Positions 9,501 through 17,787 of a DNA stretch of 64,000 bases are shown here, piece by piece. The notes below the pieces were generated by a model that was not told the origin of the DNA, did no database searches, and saw only the letters and a list, made by a program, of their open reading frames with translations. Origin of the DNA: Pycnococcus provasolii (taxonomy: Eukaryota > Chlorophyta > Pseudoscourfieldiophyceae > Pseudoscourfieldiales > Pycnococcaceae). The position numbers and the translations under genes are program-made. The stretch's first letter is position 1; every line of letters starts with the position of its first letter. Location: contig OW568868.1 in assembly GCA_938743325.2 (NCBI GenBank), forward strand, positions 868,001-932,000, given 5' to 3'.

Positions 9501-11250
9501 CGCGGTTCTGCCCACAATCATCCGCAAGCTCGTCGAGCGACGTCGGCAGGTGAAGGACCTCATGAAGAGGGAGAACGACCCGCTGAAGAAGAGCCAACTT
9601 GACATCCGTCAGCTGGCGATCAAGATTACGGCAAACTCGATGTACGGCTGCCTCGGCTTCTCGGCGAGCCGCTTCTACGCCAAGCCGCTCGCGCAGCTCA
9701 TCACGTCGCAGGGCCGCGAGGCGCTGCAGAACACCGTTGACTTGGTGCGCAACCAGGTTGGCCTCGACGTCATCTACGGAGACACGGACAGTATCATGAT
9801 CCACACGGGCGCCGACGACCTTGCCAAGGTGATGCAGCTAGGATACGCTGTGAAGAAGGAGGTGAACAAGCGGTACCGGTGCATGGAAATTGACATCGAC
9901 GGTGTTTACAAGTCTATGCTGCTTCTGAAGAAGAAGAAGTACGCCGCGCTTGTTGTCGACCAGAACCTGCCGAACGGTGAATTCACGACCAAGATGGAGA
10001 CAAAGGGCCTCGACATCGTGCGCCGCGACTGGTGCCCGCTCGCGAAGGATGCGGGGCACTACTCTCTGAGCGAGGTTCTGAGCGGAAAGAGTGCGGAGGA
10101 TATCGTGCACGCGATCCATACGCACCTTAGGGAGCTGAAGGAGTTTGTGGAAAGTGGCAGTGTTTCGAAGGAGAAGTTTGTCATCACCAAGCAGCTCACG
10201 AAGCGACCTGAGGACTACCCGGATGCCGCAAATCAGCCGCACGTGCAGGTTGCCCTTAGCCGGCGGCGGCAAGGTCGCACCGACTGCGTCGCGGCGGGCG
10301 AGACGATTCCCTACATCATCTGCAGGGAGAAGTCGACGACATCTGGCGCGGAGGGTGGTGAAGCTGCAGCAACGGCGCCGGCGCCATCGTCAAACCAGCC
10401 GCTGGCGAAGCGAGCTTTCCACCCCGATGAGGTGGTTGCAAATGGACCGGTGACTCCGGATGCCGCTTGGTACCTGAGCAACCAGGTTCATCCCGTAGTG
10501 AGCCGCCTCTGCGACGTGATTGAGGGAACGGACGCCGCGCAGCTGGCAGAGTGCCTAGGCCTCGATGCGCACAAATATCGCCAGCAGATTGCGGCGAGGG
10601 ACAATGTCACGGGCGACGGCCTGACGGCGGACGCGGCGCTTGGCACTGCGCCGAGCCTGGACGACGACGACCGATTCCGCGCGTGCGAGCCTCTCGTGGT
10701 GGTTGGCAAGTCCTTCGTGGGAACGCGTGCTCTCGTCAACGCACCGGACACCGCGTCGAGCTTGGTGCCCGCGAACGCGGCGGCACTCAGCAATGCCGCG
10801 GTGCTCGCGTCACGTGCGGCAATCGGGCGGTACTACTCCGGCTTGATGCGCAGCGAGGACGAGGCGGAGGCGAGCGCCACGGAGACGCGCGACGTGTCGC
10901 TGCGCGAGGTGCAGAACATCCCGCTCGGCTCCGCATCGGTGGACCCGAGACAGACGGGTAAGATGGTGCGCGCGTACACGGAGGCGCAGCTGTACACGCA
11001 GCTGAGCCACTACGTTCGGCTGCTTGACGTTGACGGCGCACTCGATGCCAAGTTTGGAAAGGTGCCGAGCAACTCAAATGAGCGCGCGGCGTATGCGACA
11101 ACCACCGCCGGTGCGTCGCGTGCCACCGCGGCGCAGGCACTTGCGGTGGTGCGTCGCACTCTGGATTCGGCATGCACGTCAGCACGGCACATCCGATCAG
11201 AGTCGGCATATCGGTATGTGAATTTGAAGTCGATGCTGACTGGCTGCTGA
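6505..11250 (+). CDS. POLA1: DNA polymerase alpha catalytic subunit, 1581 aa, C-terminal cysteines lost
   Basis: This is the catalytic core of the polymerase alpha-primase complex that extends RNA primers at replication origins and on the lagging strand. Order of parts: acidic N-terminal tail; inactive exonuclease-like domain (IDPDVIVGHNVGQFELEVLL); motif A DFNSLYPSIIQE (Asp955); motif B KITANSMYGCLGF; motif C YGDTDS (1091-1096, Asp1093 and Asp1095); and LLLKKKKYAALV and KGLDIVRRDWCPLAKD. Length matches the family (about 1460-1550). The frame could extend upstream to a TTG, but ATG 6505 is the first ATG. Oddity: the C-terminal domain normally holds two four-Cys metal sites that bind the B subunit. 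Between Cys1394 and YTQL (about 1496) no CxxC survives, although flanking segments still align. The gene has no introns. The neighbouring gene is convergent. Confidence 0.96.
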   Translation: MAGGGRLRAQAASKASKAALALSKLDKSLGRRNRLDDDEDDDDDASSSDAGGSEEDAVEDDLKDFIVRGDEHDAYLDDLDEEGGTTFNAGGRETFGGASREKESKSKKRSGAGRNADEPPAKKAVPKFFQPGFSAPKSTTGKVLAPAGGAGAGAPKLDGGDALLDGILAGLGTDAAPTTTARRARLVTHATPATNSKPLKSLDLDTLVPMEAEQTKRRVSFKDDEDDMPLPPPNDDDDDDDAPAPAPAPAAAAAGAAAPSTKAAPTSLAERAAAAASAASADAAATAQPSAGWLEVVDASKEADDEAQRAAAAAEANEKASEAALAALASDEQSLPVDTDKTLPFYLIDAVEEGGGRGGGSGGVTTVSLFGKVPVDGGKSFASCCVRVEGLQRCVFAIPNPEVFGDDGGEADRLEAEIAAAEQAVGKTSSSEDDSGASEAAAALASAKDALSKHLHAKCASLKSELRALLGKHGISNYTMSPVKRTYAFENPRIPRGEQYVVKIRYPASLPCVPFEVAERGGSEFICMMGSQTSLLENLMVKRKLMGPSWLSLASPTRIASTSMLSWCKLEVAVPSAKHVSPQALPAASGETRAFHANSPAPPLVVASLHVKATPNDKDHTNEVAAVSVLYHNAVRIDSGMEAKEWMPGLRHFTAVRRIMPTVPFPPGFDAHVKDQNEKQTKRNGGIVLSAQGTERNLLAFFLAKMQQIDPDVIVGHNVGQFELEVLLHRMNVLKVPNWSRIGRVRRSRMPNLGNSKAGFGQGASYGVQTSIAGRLLCDTWVNAREFVTKAVSYGLTNLANTLLGEKRDELQGSDVKACYASSDRLQTLVGCCISDAFLSLKLMFHLNSLPLTRQLASLSGFQWSTTLQSQRARRIEFLLLHEFHARKFLLPDKQTAAQKAKAARIADGDDGDDEDGDDGDAPKSGGRRKKAAYAGGLVLEPKKGLYDKFVLLLDFNSLYPSIIQEYHICFTTVERNFDATPDEEGANAPLPGPGSEDIAVLPTIIRKLVERRRQVKDLMKRENDPLKKSQLDIRQLAIKITANSMYGCLGFSASRFYAKPLAQLITSQGREALQNTVDLVRNQVGLDVIYGDTDSIMIHTGADDLAKVMQLGYAVKKEVNKRYRCMEIDIDGVYKSMLLLKKKKYAALVVDQNLPNGEFTTKMETKGLDIVRRDWCPLAKDAGHYSLSEVLSGKSAEDIVHAIHTHLRELKEFVESGSVSKEKFVITKQLTKRPEDYPDAANQPHVQVALSRRRQGRTDCVAAGETIPYIICREKSTTSGAEGGEAAATAPAPSSNQPLAKRAFHPDEVVANGPVTPDAAWYLSNQVHPVVSRLCDVIEGTDAAQLAECLGLDAHKYRQQIAARDNVTGDGLTADAALGTAPSLDDDDRFRACEPLVVVGKSFVGTRALVNAPDTASSLVPANAAALSNAAVLASRAAIGRYYSGLMRSEDEAEASATETRDVSLREVQNIPLGSASVDPRQTGKMVRAYTEAQLYTQLSHYVRLLDVDGALDAKFGKVPSNSNERAAYATTTAGASRATAAQALAVVRRTLDSACTSARHIRSESAYRYVNLKSMLTGC

Positions 11251-11310
11251 TTTCGGACAAATTTGACTCGGGAAGGTGGGGGAAGGAGTTGAATTTTTGT
11301 TGTTGTAGTG

Positions 11311-11334
11311 CATCATCATCATCATCATCATCAT
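11311..11334 (+). repeat. CAT trinucleotide repeat
   Basis: Eight CAT units lie in the 149-bp convergent gap after the DNA polymerase alpha stop codon. Confidence 0.9.
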
Positions 11335-11398
11335 TTGCTTCTTTTTCTTTTTGTTTACCAAACTAAATTTCCTGCAACCAACGAACACGCGATTCCGC

Positions 11399-12037
11399 TT
11401 AACGACGAGAGTTGTGCGCGCCAATCCATCGCAGCAGTGCAGGATCCAAAGCATCTGCGATGACGTCGTCGCCCTCACTCTCGCCGCACCACGTGCCGTC
11501 CGCGTGCACCTCCGGCTTTAGTCCCATGGCGTTTAAAAATGACTCGTGCTGCCGATATGTGGTCCCGACGTGGTGGCGGTAGCATGCCAGCGGCATGAGG
11601 TTGTTGTTCGTTGGTTTGACGCCCGCACGCTCGTCAGCCGCCATCGTCTCCATGAGACAGTAGCGCACGAGGGGATTCCACCGTTTTCGACTCGCGACGA
11701 CTTTTGGATTGCGCGGTGGTTCAGGACCCAAGCTTCCGTCCAGTTGACGGTACGTTCGTGGTAACTTGCTTTGAGATTTTTGTGCGGTTTCTTGCAGAAG
11801 TTTCTGAAATGCTTGTTTTTCTGGGTCTGTTGAAGTTACTTTTGGTGCTGGTGGTGGTGGTGGTGGTGGTGGATGCCGACTTTTGAGAGTAGTAGTAGTT
11901 TGCTGGTGGATGGCTGCCTGATGACTGCTGATGCTAATGTCAGCATGGTGTGAGGAGCGCGTCACCGCCGTATCTGTTGTTGTCACAGGAACATCTGGTA
12001 TGGCAGGTATGCCGAGAGCGGTGCGTAGCGACGGCAT
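11399..12037 (-). CDS. Unknown protein with conserved C-terminal block, 212 aa
   Basis: I do not recognise this protein. The N-terminal half is Ser/Thr/His-rich and contains a run of eight prolines (low complexity). The C-terminal half (about residues 95-212) looks like a folded domain with Trp, Cys and His at spaced positions (KRWNPLVRYCL, LACYRHHVGTTYRQHESFL, LLRWIGAH). The open frame extends 34 codons further only through a GTG, so the ATG at 12035-12037 was chosen. The gene is convergent with DNA polymerase alpha and divergent from the Strawberry-notch helicase gene, 270 bp away. Confidence 0.6.
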   Translation of the reverse strand: MPSLRTALGIPAIPDVPVTTTDTAVTRSSHHADISISSHQAAIHQQTTTTLKSRHPPPPPPPPAPKVTSTDPEKQAFQKLLQETAQKSQSKLPRTYRQLDGSLGPEPPRNPKVVASRKRWNPLVRYCLMETMAADERAGVKPTNNNLMPLACYRHHVGTTYRQHESFLNAMGLKPEVHADGTWCGESEGDDVIADALDPALLRWIGAHNSRR

Positions 12038-12307
12038 GACGATATGCAAGACCTGTGCAGATTCAGATGAAGAGTGAGCACTGTGTGACAGAATAATGGC
12101 GTTACTCGAGGAGCGAGGGGGACGTTGTTCGGGGTTCACCGACCTGGTTCACCCGGGATCTCAAACCCGAATATCATCTCAACTCAACTTTTGGCGCGTG
12201 GTGGGTTTGAACGTCTTCGGAACAGAACCAAAAAACAACTCAAAGCAGGCAGCAAAGCAGGGCGCCTTCTTTTCTGCCCCTTCTAAAATCCTCAACTACG
12301 CGACGGC

Positions 12308-15300
12308 ATGTCCGCCGCCCTCGTCGCTCGCTCGCAGCCCCCAGGTTCGGGCGACGACGCGTCGCCCGCCGTCGTGACGCTTGACGACGACCTCGGTGGA
12401 CTAGACACGGAGACGTTTGAAGTTTACCGGGATGCCGAGTCGCTAGTCGCGCAGGGACTCGCGCAGCACCCGTCGCCGATTGCGGAGTCCACGACGATGT
12501 CCTTCGTACGCCCTCCCGCTGTGAAAAGCAAGCTCGCGCTCCCGCCCGTCATCCTTACCACCAAGCTGAGTGCGCCGCAGGTGCAGTCCCTTCTTCTGGC
12601 GAACGACAGGCACGCCGAACGTCTACCAACAGGCGAGCGCAAAGGCTTTTTTTTGGCAGACGGACCTGGCGTCGGCAAGGGGCGACAAGCGGCCGCCATC
12701 GTCTTCGAGAGATTCTTACGTGGCGATACCAAGGCGGTGTGGTTCTCCGCTTCCACCGACCTTGCTTTCGACGCGAGGCGGGACTTCATGGATATCGGAG
12801 CACTCGACTATGATGTCATCTCCCTGCACGACTTTAAGCGCGACGGCGTCTCGATCAAAACGCCACTGCAACGCAAGTATCCCAAGGGCGGCTGCATGTT
12901 CTACACATACTCGATGCTGACCGCTGGCCTTTCGAGCAAAAGGCAAAAGAAGGGTGCTGGCGCCGGTGCGTACGGAGCATCCACGTCGGCGGCACCGCCA
13001 CCGTCCTTCGGAGAAGGAACGCGGCTGCAGCAGCTCGTCGACTGGCTTGGCAAGGACTTCAGTGGCATGCTCGTATTCGACGAGTGCCACAAGGCGAAAA
13101 GCTGCGGAGGTGGATCGTCGAAAACGTCCAAAATGTCCAAAACAGCCATGGCTGTGATCGAGCTGCAGGCACGCCTACCTCATGCACGCGTCTTCTACGT
13201 CAGTGCCACGGGCGCGACGGAAGCTGAGAACCTCGGCTACATGACACGCCTCGGCATGTGGGGGCCTGGCACGCAGTACCACGATCGAAACAAATTTCTG
13301 GAAATGATGAACCAGGGCGCATTTGGCATGACCGCCATGGAGCTCGTGGCGATGGAGCTTAAGCGGAACGGATCACTCGTCGCGCGAACACTCTCGTACA
13401 ACGGCGTGGAGTTTGCCAACCAATTTTACGCCATTGGCGACGACTTCAAAACGATGTACGACACGTCGACACAGCTTTGGCGAGACATCATCCGGCTTTT
13501 TAATTCGTCGCTCGATGGCGAAGACAAGAGGAATGGGAAGCGTGCATTGTTTGGTGCCATGCAGCGCTTTTTCAAGCAGATGACGACGGCTGCGAAGGTT
13601 CCGGAGGTGCTTCGCGTCGCAAAGGAGGCTCTGGCGAACGGTCAGGCTGTTGTCATTGGCCTGCAGAGCACCGGCGAGGCGCGTACAGAGGCGTACGCCG
13701 CCGGGAAGAGAGGCAAGAAAGCCAACGATGACGACAACGACGGCGACGACGCATTCGATGCGTTCGTGCAGCCCGCCTCGCTCGTCGCGAAGAGCTTGAT
13801 CGAAAAGCACTTTGGGATTGACGAACAGCATCCCCCCGACGAGGGCAGTGAGGTGGAGTCCATCCTCAAACGTGCATCTGAGCTTAAACTACCCGAGAAC
13901 CCACTGGACCAGATCATCGATGCCCTCGGCGGACCTGCAGCTGTGGCGGAGATGACGGGACGCAAGCGTCGCATGATTCGAAAGGGTGGAAAGATCGTCT
14001 ACGCGCGGCGCGATGAGGATTGCGCGCTTGACATGGTCAATATCAACGAGCGTGACGCCTTTCAGAATGGGCGCAAACTCGTGGCAATCATTAGCGATGC
14101 CGCGAGTGCGGGCATCAGCCTGCAGAGCGACCGCAAAGCGAAGAACCAGCGCCAGCGCGTTCACATCACGCTGGAGCTCGCGTGGAGTGCGGACAAGACG
14201 GTGCAGCAGCTCGGCCGATCGCATCGCAGCAATCAGTGCATCCCTCCGATCTTTTACCTCGTGAACACGTCCATCGCCGGGGAGAATCGCTTCTCCAGCG
14301 CGGTTGCCAAGCGCCTTGAACAACTCGGGGCGCTTACGCGTGGAGACCGTCGCGCCACGACCGCCGGATGCGAGGCAATGGCAGCCGGCAATGTGGAGAC
14401 AAAGTACGGGACCAAGGCGCTTGACTTGATGTACAAGATCTTGCTTAACAGGTCGTTGCTGCCGTCTAGTGTCACGCCGCAATGGCTCACTGATCAGCTT
14501 GACGAGCTCGATGACGAGGCGAGCCCTACCTTTAGAGCTCAAGCGAAGAGAAAGATCTGGGAAGACTTCATGCGTCAAGCTCGCAGGGCTCTCGTGCAAG
14601 TAGAAGTCTTCTCGCCTTCGATGGGTGGTGGAGTGGGCCTGCACGGAATGGCGACGGCGCAGGATTCGAGCCACGCAGGTGGCAGCAGTGCGGTATACAA
14701 CGCTCACAACGTCGGAGTGGACAACATGGACATGAGCAGCGTTCTGCCACAGACGAATGTGAAGACATTCCTGAATCGCATGCTGGCTCTTCCCGTCTCG
14801 ATGCAGGAGAAGCTGTTCGGTCTCTTCACAACGCTGCTTGCTTACCAGATTGCCGAGGCGAAGAGCAAGGCTGAGTACTTTGAGGGCCGCATTCCGACAG
14901 TCTACGCTGAGAAAATGACGCTTAAGAAGGAGACGCCCATTGAGCTCCCGAATCAGCCCAAGACGGTCAAGCTTGATTTGAGCCACTTCGTGGCGGACTG
15001 CGGGTTCCCATTCGAAAAGGCGCTCGAGCTATTGGAGGCTGACCGCGCGAAGGATCCGGAGACCACGAGCGGATTCTACGTACAGAAACATCTTCCGCAC
15101 GTTACCAACGGCGAGCGATGGCTCCTGCTGGCATTGGAGGTGAGGACGCCCGGCCAGCCAACGCGGAACTCTCGAGGAAGGCGAATTCCGCCGCATCAGT
15201 ACAAGATCATCAGGCCAACGCTTGGAGTGGCTCGAGTGCTCAAGGGTGCCGATGATCTTCATGAAAAGTTTCGCGCGGTTGACGACGACCGCATGAGCAA

Positions 15301-17431
15301 AATGTGGAAGCGTTCCTATGATCAGGATGTGTCGCCTCAGGGTTCTCTGCGCAAGAAGAACATCGCACTGCTGAATGGAAACGTGACGCCAGTTTTGCCA
15401 ACCGTGGTAAATGCGATCAAGGACATCCACGGCGGATACCCGGCTGTCGTTCGCATGCAAGATTCAAGTGGTGACATGAGTACATATCGGATCGGCATAC
15501 AGGTGCAAATCTACGGCAATACTGAAAGGCAAACACATGATGCAAAGATCGTCATCAACGCAGTGATCAGTAAACTGCTTAAGATGGCTCCGCTGATCCC
15601 TGAGGAAGATGCCGTCGCAGCACTCGATGTGCCAACACAAATGCTGCTGCTAACGCACGGCGATGAACGTGGTGCGGATGACGAGAGTGACGACGAGGAG
15701 GACGGCGTGTCCACGCAGCGCAAGCGCCGAACTCAGTCCAAGGACAAGGGCAAGTCACGTGTGATAAGTATCAAGGAACGTGTCAATCGCCTGCGTGGAG
15801 ACCCAGCGGACGACGACCTTGTCGCTGATGACGATGATATCGACGAGTCGACGCTGGCGAAGCTCTCTGGTCTTTGGGACGACGGCGTGCCCTTGCCGAC
15901 ACTCACGGAGGAGGCGCGTGAGCGCAGGAAGATTGCTCGCCAGAGTTCTCAAGCATCGGCGAAGAAGCAAGCGGCGCCGACGAAGAAGGCTCAAGGCAAG
16001 GCTCGCGCCGATGCGATGGTGGTCGACGTCGTCGACGACGACGACCTCGAAGTCCTCGATGATGTGCCAACGTCAGCGGCGTGCGTCGACGTGCCTTCTC
16101 CAATTGCAACCGGAACTCGCCCGCGTCGTGCAACGGCGGCACGCAAGAGCTTGTGCGAGGAGGAAGAAAACATGGAAGAAGTGGAGGAGGAGGAGGAGGA
16201 GGAGGAGGAGGAGGAGGAGGAGGAGGACCCCAACGACGATCAATGCGCCATTTGCAACTTGGGCGGTGTTCTTGTGTGCTGTGAAAAGTGCCCAAAGTCG
16301 TACCACTTTGAGTGCCTTTCTGCTCCCCGTGAGGAAGTGGAGGCTGCAGATCCGTGGCATTGCCCCGCTTGCTGTGAGGAGGAATGTACAAAGTGCTGTG
16401 AGGAAGAAGAAGCTCAGAAGCTTGCATCAAGCTCTGAACAGCCCGCCGATGATACCGCCGCCCCTGAGGCTCCACCGACCTTGGAGGAGCTGGCTCTCGC
16501 AAACCCGCGAATCCTAGTCGGCAGGCGCATCAGGAAGCATTTCGCTGGACACGGATGGTTTGCGGGCACGATCAAAAGGTACGACGCCAAAATCGATCCG
16601 CGGTTGGGCGAATCGCTAGGCCTGTACATTCGATACGACGACAAAGACACAGAACATATCTACGTGAAAGATGCTATCCCCTTGCTTGTCGACGATCCTC
16701 CTGCTGCCTCGCCGCCTCTGCCGCTGCCACCGCCGCCGCCGCTTCCGGCTTCGCCTAACGAACACGCGGAACCGATTCCGATGGTGGCATTCACACCTGG
16801 CGAAGCTTTGGTCAAATCTGCGCCAGAGGAGGCTCCCGAGACGGAAGCGGCTGCTCATGCTGCTACGATGTCTGCGGGTGATCGTAAGGGCAAGCGTGCG
16901 ATGTACGACGAGGACGACGGACGCGTTCCTAAGGCTCCACGATTTTCTGAGGCTGGCGCCGGCACTTCCGCGGTGCCTCCCGAGGATATCGTGGACCTGG
17001 AGGCGGAGGACGAAGAGGACCCATACCTCAGCAAACGACGCCGTCTCGGTGACCTCACCAATCTGGTTCGCGATGGCAAGAGCCACCCTCTAGACGTATG
17101 TGTGCTTTGCCCCTCAGGGGGCACATTGCGTGCGCATATCGACGGCAACGGCCACATTTCGTGTGCTCGCACGGGAGCAAGGCGCGAGGACTGCGAGAGG
17201 CTTTTGCTGGACAGCGGTAAGCTCGACCAATTTGAAAACATTGCGCGTCAAAATGGTCCAGAGAAGAAGTTCTACTGCTTCGCATGTGCTCCGAAAATGA
17301 ATGAGGAATCGAGCTCAATGGTCGCAGTTCCCCCATGGTCGCAGTCCGCACAGGAAGATTACGGCGTGAGGGCTTGGAAAAACCGACCCCTCTGGTCAGA
17401 CCACGTCCGGCAATTTCATGCAGCTTACTGA
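12308..17431 (+). CDS. SBNO: Strawberry notch/FORGETTER1-type helicase with PHD and Tudor-like domains, 1707 aa
   Basis: A nuclear helicase-like regulator; the Arabidopsis homologue FGT1 sustains heat-stress memory by acting on nucleosomes with remodellers. The first lobe has a Walker-type DGPGVGKGRQ loop (118-126) and the DECH box at 258-261. The second lobe carries SDAASAGISLQSD and QQLGRSHRSNQ, the family's R-rich signature. Then follow the SBNO-specific middle region, a basic/acidic linker with a long poly-Glu run, a PHD finger (about 1310-1365, CAICNLGGVLVCCEKC onward), a Tudor-like module (about 1400-1455, GRRIRKHF ... GTIKRYD ... IRYDD), a Pro-rich linker and a final Cys-containing block (CVLCPSGG ... 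CFACAP). Here the PHD sits after both helicase lobes. No introns were found. Confidence 0.92.
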   Translation: MSAALVARSQPPGSGDDASPAVVTLDDDLGGLDTETFEVYRDAESLVAQGLAQHPSPIAESTTMSFVRPPAVKSKLALPPVILTTKLSAPQVQSLLLANDRHAERLPTGERKGFFLADGPGVGKGRQAAAIVFERFLRGDTKAVWFSASTDLAFDARRDFMDIGALDYDVISLHDFKRDGVSIKTPLQRKYPKGGCMFYTYSMLTAGLSSKRQKKGAGAGAYGASTSAAPPPSFGEGTRLQQLVDWLGKDFSGMLVFDECHKAKSCGGGSSKTSKMSKTAMAVIELQARLPHARVFYVSATGATEAENLGYMTRLGMWGPGTQYHDRNKFLEMMNQGAFGMTAMELVAMELKRNGSLVARTLSYNGVEFANQFYAIGDDFKTMYDTSTQLWRDIIRLFNSSLDGEDKRNGKRALFGAMQRFFKQMTTAAKVPEVLRVAKEALANGQAVVIGLQSTGEARTEAYAAGKRGKKANDDDNDGDDAFDAFVQPASLVAKSLIEKHFGIDEQHPPDEGSEVESILKRASELKLPENPLDQIIDALGGPAAVAEMTGRKRRMIRKGGKIVYARRDEDCALDMVNINERDAFQNGRKLVAIISDAASAGISLQSDRKAKNQRQRVHITLELAWSADKTVQQLGRSHRSNQCIPPIFYLVNTSIAGENRFSSAVAKRLEQLGALTRGDRRATTAGCEAMAAGNVETKYGTKALDLMYKILLNRSLLPSSVTPQWLTDQLDELDDEASPTFRAQAKRKIWEDFMRQARRALVQVEVFSPSMGGGVGLHGMATAQDSSHAGGSSAVYNAHNVGVDNMDMSSVLPQTNVKTFLNRMLALPVSMQEKLFGLFTTLLAYQIAEAKSKAEYFEGRIPTVYAEKMTLKKETPIELPNQPKTVKLDLSHFVADCGFPFEKALELLEADRAKDPETTSGFYVQKHLPHVTNGERWLLLALEVRTPGQPTRNSRGRRIPPHQYKIIRPTLGVARVLKGADDLHEKFRAVDDDRMSKMWKRSYDQDVSPQGSLRKKNIALLNGNVTPVLPTVVNAIKDIHGGYPAVVRMQDSSGDMSTYRIGIQVQIYGNTERQTHDAKIVINAVISKLLKMAPLIPEEDAVAALDVPTQMLLLTHGDERGADDESDDEEDGVSTQRKRRTQSKDKGKSRVISIKERVNRLRGDPADDDLVADDDDIDESTLAKLSGLWDDGVPLPTLTEEARERRKIARQSSQASAKKQAAPTKKAQGKARADAMVVDVVDDDDLEVLDDVPTSAACVDVPSPIATGTRPRRATAARKSLCEEEENMEEVEEEEEEEEEEEEEEDPNDDQCAICNLGGVLVCCEKCPKSYHFECLSAPREEVEAADPWHCPACCEEECTKCCEEEEAQKLASSSEQPADDTAAPEAPPTLEELALANPRILVGRRIRKHFAGHGWFAGTIKRYDAKIDPRLGESLGLYIRYDDKDTEHIYVKDAIPLLVDDPPAASPPLPLPPPPPLPASPNEHAEPIPMVAFTPGEALVKSAPEEAPETEAAAHAATMSAGDRKGKRAMYDEDDGRVPKAPRFSEAGAGTSAVPPEDIVDLEAEDEEDPYLSKRRRLGDLTNLVRDGKSHPLDVCVLCPSGGTLRAHIDGNGHISCARTGARREDCERLLLDSGKLDQFENIARQNGPEKKFYCFACAPKMNEESSSMVAVPPWSQSAQEDYGVRAWKNRPLWSDHVRQFHAAY
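16183..16227 (+). repeat. GGA/GAG repeat encoding poly-Glu
   Basis: About 15 GGA units encode the acidic run just before the PHD finger of the SBNO protein. Confidence 0.9.
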
Positions 17432-17519
17432 ATTCAGTAATGAAGTTGCACTTTATTTTGTCCAACGGTCATCCATTCACATCATTCACTTTCACCATTC
17501 AGCCCATTCACCGGTGCCA
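17432..17519 (+). repeat. Dispersed 3'-end repeat, copy A
   Basis: This copy begins 1 bp after the SBNO stop codon. It matches copy B (28798-28889) over about 88 bases with only four or five substitutions and one 4-base gap. It starts ATTCAGTAATGAAGTTGCAC, contains TTTGTCCAACGGTC, and ends CACCGGTGCCA. It has no coding frame and no clear terminal inverted repeats. Confidence 0.9.
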
Positions 17520-17775
17520 TTCACTGCGCGTTTTTGTTCATGGCGCAGGTGATTTCGAAGGTTGTATCACTGTATCAAGGGCGCTTTCGTAAGCGTAGCG
17601 AGGGCTCCGGTTGTGACTTGTTTTCGTTGATGTCGTCGCCAGCGCCACCAACCGTGCACCAACACGATTATTGAAGAGTCGCACTTAACTACTCTACTCT
17701 ACCTAGAAGTATCTAAAGGAGTGCAATTTGTGGGAAATGGAGCTGTCTTGGAGTTTAGACTGCAAAATCATGTAT

Positions 17776-17780
17776 TTACA
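17776..17780 (-). terminator. TGTAA polyadenylation signal, CDC16/APC6 gene
   Basis: TGTAA on the minus strand lies 8 bp past the stop codon. TGTAA is the usual chlorophyte poly(A) word. Confidence 0.45.
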
Positions 17781-17787
17781 AACAATG

